From contig CAZTAO010000012.1 in assembly GCA_964611645.1 (NCBI GenBank), forward strand, positions 1 to 64,000: DNA of 64,000 nt, in the 5' to 3' direction. Of this stretch, positions 54,111-62,553 are shown in pieces. The number at the start of each line of letters is the position of its first letter. Positions within the stretch are counted from its first letter, which is position 1. The position numbers were made by a program, and so were the translations under genes. Under the pieces are notes generated by a model, which was given only the letters and a program-made list of their open reading frames with translations, made no database searches and was not told the DNA's origin. This DNA comes from CAZTAO01 sp964611645 (GTDB lineage Bacteria; Armatimonadota; UBA5829).

Positions 54111-55226
54111 CTAGTCTGCTTCGGCTAATGTGAAGTAGAATGTGGCTCCCTCATCGACACGGGCCTCTGCCCAGAGTTCGCCCCCGTGTCTTGTGACGAT
54201 TCTGTGTACTATTGCCAAACCAACCCCTGTACCCGGACATGCCTTATCCGAGGGCAGATTCTGGAACGGCGCGAACAGATTGATCCCGCAATCCTCAGAG
54301 AATCCGCTTCCGTTATCTTTCACAAAGAATGCCTTGCGCCCGTCGACAACATTCTTGCCGAACTGTATTCTCGCGCGATCGCGGCCTGCAGTGAACTTCA
54401 CGGCATTGCCGAAAATATTCTCCAGCACAACCTCAAGCAGATGGCCATCTCCCACGGCAGAGAGTCCAGGCTCGATCTCAAACTCAATCACACGATCAGC
54501 ATGGCCAATCTGCATGCGTTTGCCAATCCGGGTGGCGATCTTGGAAAGATCAACGCTTTGAGTCTGCACGCCTGCTTGCGACACGCGCGACAGCTTGAGC
54601 AGGTCGTCAACAAACTGCATCATGCCATTGGCTTCCGTTCGCACGCGCTTTACGAATGACCGTCCCTGCTCGTCAAGCCGGTCCGCGTAGTCCTCCAGGA
54701 GCACCTGACTCATGCTGTACATCCGCAGGACCGGCGCTCGCAAGTCGCCCGAAATGGCAGCAGAAAATACCTCCAGTTCCCTGTTGGCAGTTTCGAGCTT
54801 TTCGTAGCTCTCCTCCAGGAGGCGCTTCTGCCGATGAAGTTCCAGGTGGGTGGCAACACGCGCCTGCACCTCCGGGAACTCAAACGGCTTAGTCACGTAA
54901 TCAACCCCGCCCACTTCGAACGCTTTCACCTTGTCCATTGTCTGGTTCAGCGCGCTAATGAAGATCACTGGGATCTCCGCCAACTCCTCATCAGTCTTCA
55001 GGCGCTGACAGACCTCGTACCCGTCCATCTCCGGCATCATAATGTCGAGCAGGATCAGGTCGGGTGGGGAATGCTTTGCCGTCTGCAGGGCAAACTTCCC
55101 GCTGGAAACGGCTCTGACTTTGTATCCTAGCTTCTTGAGCATCCCGGTCAGGAGGCGCAGATTTGCTGGAGTATCGTCTACAACGAGAATGCTTGGCATG
55201 GGCTGTGGAATACTGGGCTTCTCCAT
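54111..55226 (-). CDS. Receiver-histidine kinase protein lacking the phosphoacceptor His
   Basis: 371 residues from ATG 55226, which overlaps the TAA of the preceding kinase gene (TAATG), suggesting translational coupling. The receiver domain is nearly the same as in its paralogue (Asp61, Lys113). In the dimerisation helix the usual SHDLRAP reads SGDLRAP, with Gly160 in place of His. The HATPase domain keeps NIFGNAVKFT, DNGSGF and GTGVGL. It could be a phosphoreceiver and scaffold rather than an autokinase. Codon GGC is seen directly (reverse complement of GCC near 54747). Confidence 0.85.
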   Translation of the reverse strand: MEKPSIPQPMPSILVVDDTPANLRLLTGMLKKLGYKVRAVSSGKFALQTAKHSPPDLILLDIMMPEMDGYEVCQRLKTDEELAEIPVIFISALNQTMDKVKAFEVGGVDYVTKPFEFPEVQARVATHLELHRQKRLLEESYEKLETANRELEVFSAAISGDLRAPVLRMYSMSQVLLEDYADRLDEQGRSFVKRVRTEANGMMQFVDDLLKLSRVSQAGVQTQSVDLSKIATRIGKRMQIGHADRVIEFEIEPGLSAVGDGHLLEVVLENIFGNAVKFTAGRDRARIQFGKNVVDGRKAFFVKDNGSGFSEDCGINLFAPFQNLPSDKACPGTGVGLAIVHRIVTRHGGELWAEARVDEGATFYFTLAEAD

Positions 55227-57958
55227 TATGATTGTGCTCCCGTCTTGATGCCATCCAGCAGGCACTGGTAGTCGAATGCTTCAATGCAGTTCCTAAGATA
55301 CTGCGATTTACGCCTGTCGTATTGCTCGACCTCATCCGCAAGCAGCAGCAGTTGGTCGTGGTCCGCATCCATCGCCGCTTCCCCCAGACGGGCAGCCAAC
55401 TCATCGGGCAGCGGCAAAGCGACTTCCTGAACCTGGGCGCATTCCGATCCGGGGATGCAAGCCTCAGCCTCTTCGGCATCTGCCTGCGGCTCGCTGCTCG
55501 GAGCCCCATTCTCTTTGGCAAACGCCAACGCCAAACTCAACGTCTCCTCGAATTCCTTTATCTTGATGGGTTTGGTGAGATACTGGAAGAATCCTGCCTC
55601 CATTCCCTTTTCGATGTCGCGGGGCATGGCATTCGCGCTGACAGCAACTATGGGTATGTGGGCTGTCGAAGAGTGCTCACGAAGGATATGCATCGCGTCG
55701 ACCCCACTAATGCCAGGCAGGTTGATGTCCATAAGAATCACATCCGGCTGATGCTTGTGAGCAAGTTCGATGCCGGCATTAGCTTCGACTGCGGTCAGCA
55801 GCCGCAGATCCGCGTGTCGCGCGATAAGCTGCTCCACCAGTTTCATGTTGGCCGGATTGTCTTCGATATAGAGCAGGGTATGAAGCACCAAGCCTTCCTG
55901 GTAATGAGCATGGGTGACTTCCGGAGGTCCGGCTTTCTCGACTAACAACATCGGCGCGGTGTCAGCGCTGAACTCTATCCAGAACACGCTACCCACCCCA
56001 ACAGTGCTTTCCACCCCAATGACTCCGTCCATAAGCTCAACAAGTCGCTTGCTCATAACCAGGCCTATGCCTGTGCCTTCCTGGCCGCCGCCCTCTTGAC
56101 CAAGCCGATTGAACGACTGGAAAAGCTGCGCCACCTTTTCCGGTGGCAACCCCATACCTGTATCCCTGACGCTGATACGAATCCGGCCCGGCGTACTCGT
56201 TGCGTGGGTCACCACTATTGAGCCTCCCTCGCGGTTGTACTTGATCGCGTTGGAGAGTATATTGATGATGACCTGCTTCAGACGCGTCCGGTCGGCGTGG
56301 ACAAAGCATGGGGTGTCCATGTGGGGGAATGTGATACTGATACCCCGCTTCTGAACCTGTGGTTCCATCATTGTCTGGATTTCCAGCATGATCTCTGCCA
56401 ATGACACCGGTTCCATCGACAGCGCGACCTTCCCAGACTCTATAATTGCCAGATCGAGGATTTCATTTATCAGGGCCAGCAGGTACCATCCCGCCTCAAG
56501 AATCTGGCTGATGCTTGCTTGTTGGGAGGACGTCGGCGGAGGGGTGTCGCCTTCCATAAGCTGCGCGAAACCCAGGATTGCGTTGAGCGGGCTTCGCAGT
56601 TCGTGGCTCATGCTGGAAAGAAACTCCGATTTCGCGCTGTTAGCCTTCTCCGCAACCGACTTGGCGTTCGTGAGCGTTGCCTCGAATTGCCTCAGCTCCG
56701 TAAGGTCGCGGGTCAGTTTGGCGAAGCCGCGCAAATTGCCATATTGGTCTCGGATCGAGGTAAAAACAACATTTGCCCAGAATGTCAGCCCATCGTTGCG
56801 CACCCGCCATCCTTCGTCCCGGAACCGTCCCTTGGCTGCCGCCTCATCCAGGTCGCGTTGTGGCTTGCCGCTCTTGATGTCTTCACTGGTGTAGAAGATG
56901 GAGAAGTGTCTGCCCAGAATGTCTTCGGCGCGATAGCCGTTAATTCTGTCCGCTCCGGTATTCCAACTGGTTACCCGCCCATCAGGATCGAGCATCACTA
57001 TGGCGTAGTCGGTCACGCTCTCTATCATCAGCCGGAAGCTCTCTTCGGTCCATCGAAGCTCATCTTCCACTTGCTTTCGAGCGGTGTTGTCGGTTCCGAT
57101 CAGCAGATATCCGATTATTGTGCCTTGTTCGTCACGCAACGCCGTTACCGACACCATCGCGGGAAACCGGCTGCCGTCCTTGCGGATATAGGTGAGTTCG
57201 TATATATCTTCAATCCCTCGGGAGGCTTTGAAGACCAACGCCTCAAAACCCGGCTTGATAGGGGTTCCGAGTTCCTGGCTCAACGCCTCGGCTCGCGCGA
57301 TTACTTCCTGTGGGTCGGAGATATCGGCGGGCGTAATCTTGTTCATCACTTCGTCTGCCGTGTAACCCAGCATCCGCTCGGCCCCGACATTGAATATCTG
57401 GATTACGCCCTTTTCATCGGTGGCAATACTGGAGAAGTTGGCGCTCTTGAAAATCGCGTTCTGCAGGGCGCCCGCTTGAAGCAGCGCCGCTTCCGCCTGT
57501 TTGCGCGCGGTATTGTCGGTTCCGATAAGCAGATAGCCGATAATGGCGTCCTGGGCATCGCGCAGCGCTGTGACCGACACAACCGCTGGGAAACGGCTGC
57601 CATCCTTGCGGATGTAGGTCAGTTCATAGATATCCTCAATCCCTCGGGAGGCCTTGAAGACCAATGCCTCGAAGCCCGGCGTAATCGGCGTCGAGAGTTC
57701 GACGCTCAACTCCTTGGCCCGCGCTATCACTTCCTGCGGATCAGAGATATCTGCAGGCGTGATCTTGTTCATCACTTCGGCAGCCTTGTAGCCAAGCATC
57801 CGCTCGGCTCCGACGTTGAATATCTGGATAACCCCATTCGCATCGGTGGCAATGCTCGAGAAGTTGGCGCTGTTGAAGATCGCACTCTGCAGAGCGCCCG
57901 CCTTGAGTTCGGTGCCGATGAGCAGATAGCCGATGATGGCGTCCTGCGCGTCGCGCAA
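55226..57958 (-). CDS. Multi-PAS hybrid histidine kinase, portion after the internal stop
   Basis: 910 residues downstream of a TAG (58042-58040), read from TTG 57958, the first initiator in frame after it; the TTG has no evident ribosome-binding site. Two PAS domains of the SANFSSIATD type, then a PAS with WTEESFRLMIESVTDYAIVM, HisKA with the phosphoacceptor in SMSHELRSP, an HATPase (NILSNAIKYN, GMGLPPEK), a receiver with LMDINLPG, and a C-terminal helical tail of about 65 residues. The first PAS is cut by the stop, so the whole gene is either broken or recoded. No transmembrane segment. Confidence 0.75.
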   Translation of the reverse strand: MRDAQDAIIGYLLIGTELKAGALQSAIFNSANFSSIATDANGVIQIFNVGAERMLGYKAAEVMNKITPADISDPQEVIARAKELSVELSTPITPGFEALVFKASRGIEDIYELTYIRKDGSRFPAVVSVTALRDAQDAIIGYLLIGTDNTARKQAEAALLQAGALQNAIFKSANFSSIATDEKGVIQIFNVGAERMLGYTADEVMNKITPADISDPQEVIARAEALSQELGTPIKPGFEALVFKASRGIEDIYELTYIRKDGSRFPAMVSVTALRDEQGTIIGYLLIGTDNTARKQVEDELRWTEESFRLMIESVTDYAIVMLDPDGRVTSWNTGADRINGYRAEDILGRHFSIFYTSEDIKSGKPQRDLDEAAAKGRFRDEGWRVRNDGLTFWANVVFTSIRDQYGNLRGFAKLTRDLTELRQFEATLTNAKSVAEKANSAKSEFLSSMSHELRSPLNAILGFAQLMEGDTPPPTSSQQASISQILEAGWYLLALINEILDLAIIESGKVALSMEPVSLAEIMLEIQTMMEPQVQKRGISITFPHMDTPCFVHADRTRLKQVIINILSNAIKYNREGGSIVVTHATSTPGRIRISVRDTGMGLPPEKVAQLFQSFNRLGQEGGGQEGTGIGLVMSKRLVELMDGVIGVESTVGVGSVFWIEFSADTAPMLLVEKAGPPEVTHAHYQEGLVLHTLLYIEDNPANMKLVEQLIARHADLRLLTAVEANAGIELAHKHQPDVILMDINLPGISGVDAMHILREHSSTAHIPIVAVSANAMPRDIEKGMEAGFFQYLTKPIKIKEFEETLSLALAFAKENGAPSSEPQADAEEAEACIPGSECAQVQEVALPLPDELAARLGEAAMDADHDQLLLLADEVEQYDRRKSQYLRNCIEAFDYQCLLDGIKTGAQS

Positions 57959-58039
57959 CGCCGTGACAGATACAACCGCTGGGAAGCGGCTGCCGTCCTT
58001 GCGGATGTAGGTAAGTTCGTATATGTCCTCAATGCCTCG

Positions 58040-58408
58040 CTAGGCCTTGAACACCAACGCCTCGAAGCCCGGAGTGATTGGCGTGGACAACTCTACGCTT
58101 AGCGACTTGGCGCGCGCAATCAATTCCTGCGGATCGGAAATGTCGGCGGGAGTGATCTTGTTCATCACTTCGTCTGCCATGTAACCCAGCATCCGCTCGG
58201 CCCCGACATTGAATATCTGTATGACGCCCTTCTCATCGGTGGCTATACTGGAAAAGTTGGCGCTGTTGAAAATCGCGTTCTGCAAGGCCCCTGTTACCAG
58301 GGCCGCCTTGTCCGCGGCAACGCCACGGTGGCGGACGACATCGTTGGACTCGTCCGGAGTGACCAGGCCAGCGTCTAGAGCCGTCGCTCCCAACTGCTTG
58401 TTCTTCAT
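58040..58408 (-). pseudogene. 5' fragment of the multi-PAS kinase, ended by in-frame TAG
   Basis: 122 residues from ATG 58408 (MKNKQLGATALDAG) to TAG at 58042-58040. It covers most of the first PAS domain (ALQNAIFNSANFSSIATDEKG...FEALVFKA), which should continue with SRGIEDIYEL as in the two downstream copies. The frame does continue as RGIEDIYEL right after the TAG, so only one codon separates the two parts. In the downstream copies that codon is TCC (Ser). A sequencing error, true inactivation or read-through are the options. Confidence 0.75.
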
Positions 58409-58761
58409 TTGTATGTATCCGGAGCCTTTCTGCGCGCGAGAGGGACGGGTGTCGACATAGGGACCCCGCAAATGTTGTGCAAAGTGGAAGAGCCGCCACC
58501 CACGTCAGTCGTGCCGGCTTAGTTGAGACCTCAGATTGCCTGTTTAGTATACCCCGTTTGCCTGTCGCTGAAGAGTTTCTTGGGTCACAGAGTATGTGAA
58601 CGGATGGCGCGTTCCTGAACTAGTCGGCCAACCGCTCTCCCAAGCGCTTTGTTGCTTGTGAATATGGGTATTATTATGAGAAAATGGAGCGGTTTGGCGC
58701 AGTATTCCGCCTCGTCGGAATTCCGCGAAGGGCCAGTTCGACACTAATCGAGGGTATTGCA
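58409..58761. other. Gap before the small secreted genes; little recognisable content
   Basis: A 353-base gap between the - strand kinase and the + strand secreted gene, presumably carrying divergent promoters. Only weak signals are seen: TATACT on the - strand at 58551-58546 and TATTAT on the + strand at 58669-58674, both without clear -35 boxes. No repeat or RNA gene is recognised. Confidence 0.4.
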
Positions 58762-59175
58762 ATGAGAATATCTATGTCTACAGGAATGTGTTTGCTTGTG
58801 TTACTGGTTGCCTTTGCCGCAACGGCCGTGGCGCAATCGGTCCCCAAGACCCATGATATTTACATGGGCGGCTACGTGATCATGCGAATTCGCACGGGAT
58901 CGGAAGAGCTATCCATCAAGGAGCGCAAGCTGATAGTCCAGCAGCGCGTCACCGACCTGATGCAGTGCACGGATACGGGTGAGATCGAGGTCAAGGTCAC
59001 CAAGAACGGCAGCGACTACAACATCACTGCCAACGGCATACTCATAGTCACAGTATCCTCTGACGATGCTCGGGCCAACAAGACCACTGCGTGGAAGCAG
59101 GCGAAAGCTTGGGCCTCGAACATAGAAAAGACATTCCCAAAAGCCGCATCGGCATGTAAGGCCCCGGCCAAGTAG
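58762..59175 (+). CDS. Small secreted protein, paralogue 1, function unknown
   Basis: 137 residues from ATG 58762 behind GAGGG. Signal peptide ending AVAQS. The mature part has IYMGGYVIMRIRTG, LSIKERKLIVQQRVTDLM, QCTDTG, then YNITANGILIVTVSSDDARANKTT and an amphipathic helix ending FPKAASACK. A Cys after the central helix and one near the C-terminus could form a disulfide; both are kept in the paralogue. The layout (short strand, helix, long loop, strand, helix) recalls periplasmic domains of cyanobacterial MscS-like channels, but that is only a loose resemblance. Confidence 0.65.
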   Translation: MRISMSTGMCLLVLLVAFAATAVAQSVPKTHDIYMGGYVIMRIRTGSEELSIKERKLIVQQRVTDLMQCTDTGEIEVKVTKNGSDYNITANGILIVTVSSDDARANKTTAWKQAKAWASNIEKTFPKAASACKAPAK

Positions 59176-59210
59176 CGCCGGGTTCAAGGGAATATATACG
59201 GAACACACAG

Positions 59211-59240
59211 TGAGGGCAGGCGTAGGCCTGCCCTCATTTT
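59211..59240 (+). terminator. Rho-independent terminator
   Basis: TGAGGGCAGGC (59211-59221) pairs perfectly with GCCTGCCCTCA (59226-59236) around GTAG, followed by TTTT. It lies 36 bases after the first small secreted gene. Confidence 0.85.
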
Positions 59241-59404
59241 GCATCTTGACTCCCCCGTTCAGGCCCATCATCGCTCGGGATTGCGCGGAAACAGCGTGAA
59301 CAGGACCTGATCCCGGCTGTTTCCCCGTTTCCGGTTTGGTCCAGGCGCGATATGGGTACCCATAATGTGAAGTAACTTGCAGCAAACTTTGGAGGTTGAT
59401 TGGT

Positions 59405-59857
59405 ATGAAGAGAGCATTGGCCGTAGGGATAATGGTGGTGTTGCTCCTGACGCTTATGGCAGGAGTCGCGATGGCGCAAGGCAGCAAGAAGGTCTACGGG
59501 ATATATGTAGGGGGATACTTGCTTATGCGACTGCGAGTAGGGACTCCCGAGCTTTCCCTTTCCGAGCGAAGGCTGATAGTGCAGCAGCGAGCCACGAACT
59601 TGATGATGTGCACCGACACCGGCAAGGTGAATGTGTCGAGTATGAAGTCGGTGAAGTGTACGCCGAAGTGCGTTCCGGTCGGCGACAACTACAACGTGTA
59701 TGCTAATGGCATACTGATAGTCACGGTAACCAAGGCAGACGCAGTGGCCAACAAGACTACCGTATATCGCCAGGCAAAGCAATGGGCGGACCGGATCAAG
59801 GAAGTATTTCCCGCCGCATACACAAAATGCAACCCAATGGGGCAGCCTGCGGAGTAG
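59405..59857 (+). CDS. Small secreted protein, paralogue 2, function unknown
   Basis: 150 residues from ATG 59405 behind GGAGG. Signal peptide ending VAMAQ. Same plan as paralogue 1: IYVGGYLLMRLRVG, LSLSERRLIVQQRATNLM, MCTDTGK, then a loop with an extra C-x3-C (KCTPKC), YNVYANGILIVTVTKADAVANKTT and the C-terminal helix ending TKCNPMG. It is separated from its neighbour by a strong terminator and so probably has its own promoter. Confidence 0.65.
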   Translation: MKRALAVGIMVVLLLTLMAGVAMAQGSKKVYGIYVGGYLLMRLRVGTPELSLSERRLIVQQRATNLMMCTDTGKVNVSSMKSVKCTPKCVPVGDNYNVYANGILIVTVTKADAVANKTTVYRQAKQWADRIKEVFPAAYTKCNPMGQPAE

Positions 59858-59984
59858 TAGTTCGGCTCATAGGACTAGTTGAGTAACAAGAGCATCGCGG
59901 ATAAGTACGGGCTGCCTCTTAACGGGCGGCAGATGTGAGAGCGGTTTCCCTGAGGAAACTGCGAGGGGAATGTCGAAGTAGAGA

Positions 59985-60009
59985 GCGGGCAGGATTTCGT
60001 CCTGCCCGC
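59985..60009. terminator. Perfect hairpin upstream of the HIT gene
   Basis: GCGGGCAGGA (59985-59994) pairs with TCCTGCCCGC (60000-60009) around TTTCG. There is no following T run; it may end the preceding transcript or cap the HIT gene leader. Confidence 0.6.
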
Positions 60010-60037
60010 ATACTCATTTGCAACAGGAGGCGGATCG

Positions 60038-60382
60038 GTGCAAGACTGCATCTTCTGCGACATCGCCGCCGGCAAGATCGGCAAGCTCATCTACGAGGAC
60101 GAATCCGTCGCCGCGTTCGACGACCTCAACCCCCAGGCGCCTGTTCACGTGCTCATTATTCCAAAGCAGCACATCGCCAAGCTTTCGGATGTGACCAACG
60201 AGCCGGAGGCGAACCTGATGGGGCGCATACTGCTGGCAGCCAACCATATCGCCACACAACGAGGCATCGTCGAAGACGGCTATCGCGTGGTGATCAACTG
60301 CAACGAGGGCGCGGGGCAGTCGGTCTGGCACGTCCACTTCCACCTGCTCGGCGGCAGGAAGCTAGGCTGGCCGCCGGGGTAG
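60038..60382 (+). CDS. hinT: HIT-family nucleotide-binding hydrolase (HinT-like)
   Basis: 114 residues from GTG 60038 behind AGGAGG. The histidine triad is His98, His100 and His102 in WHVHFH. Zinc ligands are probably Cys4 and Cys7 in CIFCDIA and His45 in PKQH. Length and order match HinT-like purine nucleoside phosphoramidases. Cytosolic. Confidence 0.95.
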   Translation: MQDCIFCDIAAGKIGKLIYEDESVAAFDDLNPQAPVHVLIIPKQHIAKLSDVTNEPEANLMGRILLAANHIATQRGIVEDGYRVVINCNEGAGQSVWHVHFHLLGGRKLGWPPG

Positions 60383-60393
60383 TATCCCCCGAT

Positions 60394-60433
60394 TCTGGGC
60401 CGGCAGCAACCCGGCAAGTCTGGGCCGGCAGCA
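60394..60433. repeat. Short direct repeat TCTGGGCCGGCAGCA
   Basis: Two exact 15-base copies (60394-60408 and 60419-60433), 25 bases apart, in the gap between the HIT and flavoprotein genes. The role is unknown. Confidence 0.7.
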
Positions 60434-60548
60434 GGTTTGGCAGGTCTAACGGTTCCCTGCCAACACCTGCGAGAGGCTTCCCTGGCAGGTAATCTCGAGT
60501 CTTTCCAGAGATCACGGTGTTTGCGACTGAAATAATAGGGGCCAACTG

Positions 60549-61655
60549 ATGGATGAACCGCAGTACTACGACCTGATCATACTCGGAGCCGGGCCGGCTG
60601 GAATGACGGCCGCAGTATATGCCGCGCGTAAGCAGGTCAAACAGGTGATCCTCTGTCAGAATGTCGGAGGCCAGGCCAACTGGAGTTCCGGCATCGAGAA
60701 CTACCTCGGCTACATCTCCATCACAGGCCCGGAACTGGTTCAAAAGTTCGAGGAGCACCTGAACCAGTTTGCGCTGGACCTGAGATACGCTAACATCACC
60801 AAGCTTTCTGTCGCTCCGGGCGGATACAGAGTGGACACCGACAGCGAGGGCGCGTTCGCGGCAAAAGCGGTAATTGTAGCCACGGGGAAATCGCCAAGGC
60901 TGCTGGGTGTTCCCGGCGAGAGAGAGTTCGCGGGCCGCGGAGTCACCTACTGCGCCACCTGCGACGGCCCGCTGTATGCCGGGAAAGAGGTGGCGGTGGT
61001 CGGCGGGGGAAACTCAGGGCTTGATGCAGTCCTCCAGTTGATGAGGATATGCCCGAAAGTGTACTTGTTTGAGAGTTCGGACAGCCTTCGAGCGGATCCG
61101 ATGGTGCAGGTTCGCGCCCTGGCCGCGCCAAACGTGGAAGTGATACTAAGTACGGCGGTTCGGGAGATAAGGGGCGATGTCCTGGTGAGGGAGATTGTGG
61201 TTGAAGACCAGATAACCGGGGCAACGCGCGAGATTGATGTGCAGGGAGTGTTTGTGGAGGTCGGGCTGAGCCCCAACACGAGCTTCCTGGGCGAATTGCT
61301 AAGGCTCAACGAGATTGGCGAGATACAGGTCGACTGCGCGAGCCAGGTGGAGCTTCCCGGCCTGTTTGCCGCGGGAGACGTCACCAGCGTTCCCGAAAAG
61401 CAGATTATCATAGCCGCCGGTGACGGCGCCAAAGCCGCTCTGGGGGCATATTCGTTCCTGGTGCGTTCCCCGGAGGTGGTGGACTGGGGGCAGTCACCCC
61501 CGAGACGCTCAGCGAGTTGGGAACAGGTGCGCACTGGCGTTTCCGCGAGTGGCACGGACGAACTACTCGGCGCCGTCGCAAGCCGGCAAGACCCCACCCC
61601 GAAACCCCAGAGCCTGCTGGATACCAGACCGGACCCGGAATCGAGTTCGGGGTGA
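60549..61655 (+). CDS. trxB: Thioredoxin-reductase-like flavoprotein with extended tail
   Basis: A 368-residue FAD/NAD(P)H disulfide oxidoreductase. The FAD loop GAGPAG is at 13-18, the redox pair Cys135-A-T-Cys138 lies in TYCATCDG, the NADPH loop GGGNSG is at 152-157 and the FAD end is LFAAGDVT near 280. It transfers electrons from NADPH to thioredoxin or a similar partner. Typical length is about 310; residues after about 315 (SPPRRSASWEQ...) are a low-complexity tail, and the last codons lie in a repeat-like sequence. Confidence 0.85.
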   Translation: MDEPQYYDLIILGAGPAGMTAAVYAARKQVKQVILCQNVGGQANWSSGIENYLGYISITGPELVQKFEEHLNQFALDLRYANITKLSVAPGGYRVDTDSEGAFAAKAVIVATGKSPRLLGVPGEREFAGRGVTYCATCDGPLYAGKEVAVVGGGNSGLDAVLQLMRICPKVYLFESSDSLRADPMVQVRALAAPNVEVILSTAVREIRGDVLVREIVVEDQITGATREIDVQGVFVEVGLSPNTSFLGELLRLNEIGEIQVDCASQVELPGLFAAGDVTSVPEKQIIIAAGDGAKAALGAYSFLVRSPEVVDWGQSPPRRSASWEQVRTGVSASGTDELLGAVASRQDPTPKPQSLLDTRPDPESSSG

Positions 61656-61660
61656 CGTGT
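61632..61660. repeat. Half of a family B repeat overlapping the trxB-like stop codon
   Basis: GACCCGGAATCGAGTTCGGG plus GTGACGTGT closely matches the reverse complement of the left arm of the element at 22681 (GACCCTGAAACGAGTTCAGG). It supplies the final codons and the TGA. Confidence 0.6.
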
Positions 61661-61687
61661 TGTATAGGCGCATATTGAGAACCTGCG

Positions 61688-61710
61688 AAGCCCGCTTCGG
61701 CGGGCTTTGT
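61688..61710 (+). terminator. Rho-independent terminator
   Basis: AAGCCCGC (61688-61695) pairs with GCGGGCTT (61700-61707) around TTCG, then TGT. A stable tetraloop hairpin just after the flavoprotein gene. Confidence 0.8.
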
Positions 61711-61755
61711 TGCGTCAGCCCGGTGTTTGAACGCCGGGGCGCTGTCAGGGCAATG

Positions 61756-61764
61756 TGGTATACT
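61756..61764 (+). promoter_or_regulatory. Extended -10 element TGGTATACT
   Basis: TGG followed by TATACT, 31 bases before ATG 61796. No convincing -35 at 16-18 bases. Confidence 0.5.
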
Positions 61765-61795
61765 CTTTCAAGCAGCGAAATGGAGGAGCTAGTTG

Positions 61796-62542
61796 ATGAA
61801 CGGCAAGGTAGCTTTGGTAACTGGCGGCTCGCGGGGTCTTGGAGCGGCGACGGCAGTGGCTCTGGCGAAGGCCGGGGCACGCGTGTTCATCAACTACACT
61901 TCCAGTGAGACTGCGGCGCTTGAGATTGCGGCACAGATAGCATCCTTTGGCGGAGAGGCCATAGTCCATCGCGCTGACGTAGCAAGCGAAGACGAAGTCA
62001 GAGAGATGATGGATCGATGTGCCAGCCAGCTTGGTTCGTTGGACATACTCGTCAACAACGCCGCCGTGAACTCAGACTACCTGGTTGAAGAGATGGCGGT
62101 GGAGGAGTGGGACCGGGTGATGGCGGTCAACCTCCGCGGGACGTTTCTCTGCTCCAAGCATGTGATCCCGCCTATGAGACAGGGCGGGTATGGCAGGATC
62201 ATCAACCTCGCCAGCCAGGGAGTGCGCAAGGGATCGATTGCCCACGCACACTATTCGGCTACTAAGATGGGTATCATCGGCTTCACCCGCTCACTCGCAA
62301 GAGAGCTTGGCAGCGATGGGATAACGGTGAACACGGTCTCGCCCGGCAGAATAATGACCGATATGCTCGCCTCCAACCTCCGGCATACCAACAAGGCTGA
62401 TGAATGGCTCAAGCAGACACCTCTCGGCAGGTTCGGGGAGCCGGAGGATGTTGCGGAGATGATAGTGTTTCTTGCCTCGGATAGGGCTTCATACATAACA
62501 GGGCAGGTCTTCGCCGTAGACGGCGGCCTGCTGATGCAGTAG
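61796..62542 (+). CDS. Short-chain dehydrogenase/reductase (FabG-like)
   Basis: 248 residues from ATG 61796 with GGAGGAG 7 bases upstream. TGGSRGLG (9-16) binds NAD(P); catalytic Ser140, Tyr153 and Lys157 (YSATK). The C-terminal ASYITGQVFAVDGG is typical of the classical family, which includes 3-oxoacyl-ACP reductases and sugar dehydrogenases. It starts after a terminator and its own promoter and runs 11 bases ahead of a second SDR gene. Confidence 0.85.
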   Translation: MNGKVALVTGGSRGLGAATAVALAKAGARVFINYTSSETAALEIAAQIASFGGEAIVHRADVASEDEVREMMDRCASQLGSLDILVNNAAVNSDYLVEEMAVEEWDRVMAVNLRGTFLCSKHVIPPMRQGGYGRIINLASQGVRKGSIAHAHYSATKMGIIGFTRSLARELGSDGITVNTVSPGRIMTDMLASNLRHTNKADEWLKQTPLGRFGEPEDVAEMIVFLASDRASYITGQVFAVDGGLLMQ

Positions 62543-62553
62543 AGGGTACGAAT

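Noticed and set aside
58040..58042. Pyrrolysine or other recoding of the TAG
   Set aside because: Many genes in the window end in TAG, no recoding hairpin or tRNA is visible, and the paralogous codon is Ser. It is kept only as a read-through possibility in the findings.
56519..58102. Long + strand open frame (527 codons) across the PAS kinase region
   Set aside because: It is antisense to the recognisable PAS and kinase domains and has no family features. The repeated structure simply mirrors the duplicated PAS modules.
60383..60548. Riboswitch or T-box upstream of the flavoprotein gene
   Set aside because: The region has direct repeats and some pairing, but no T-box sequence, specifier loop or known riboswitch core could be matched.
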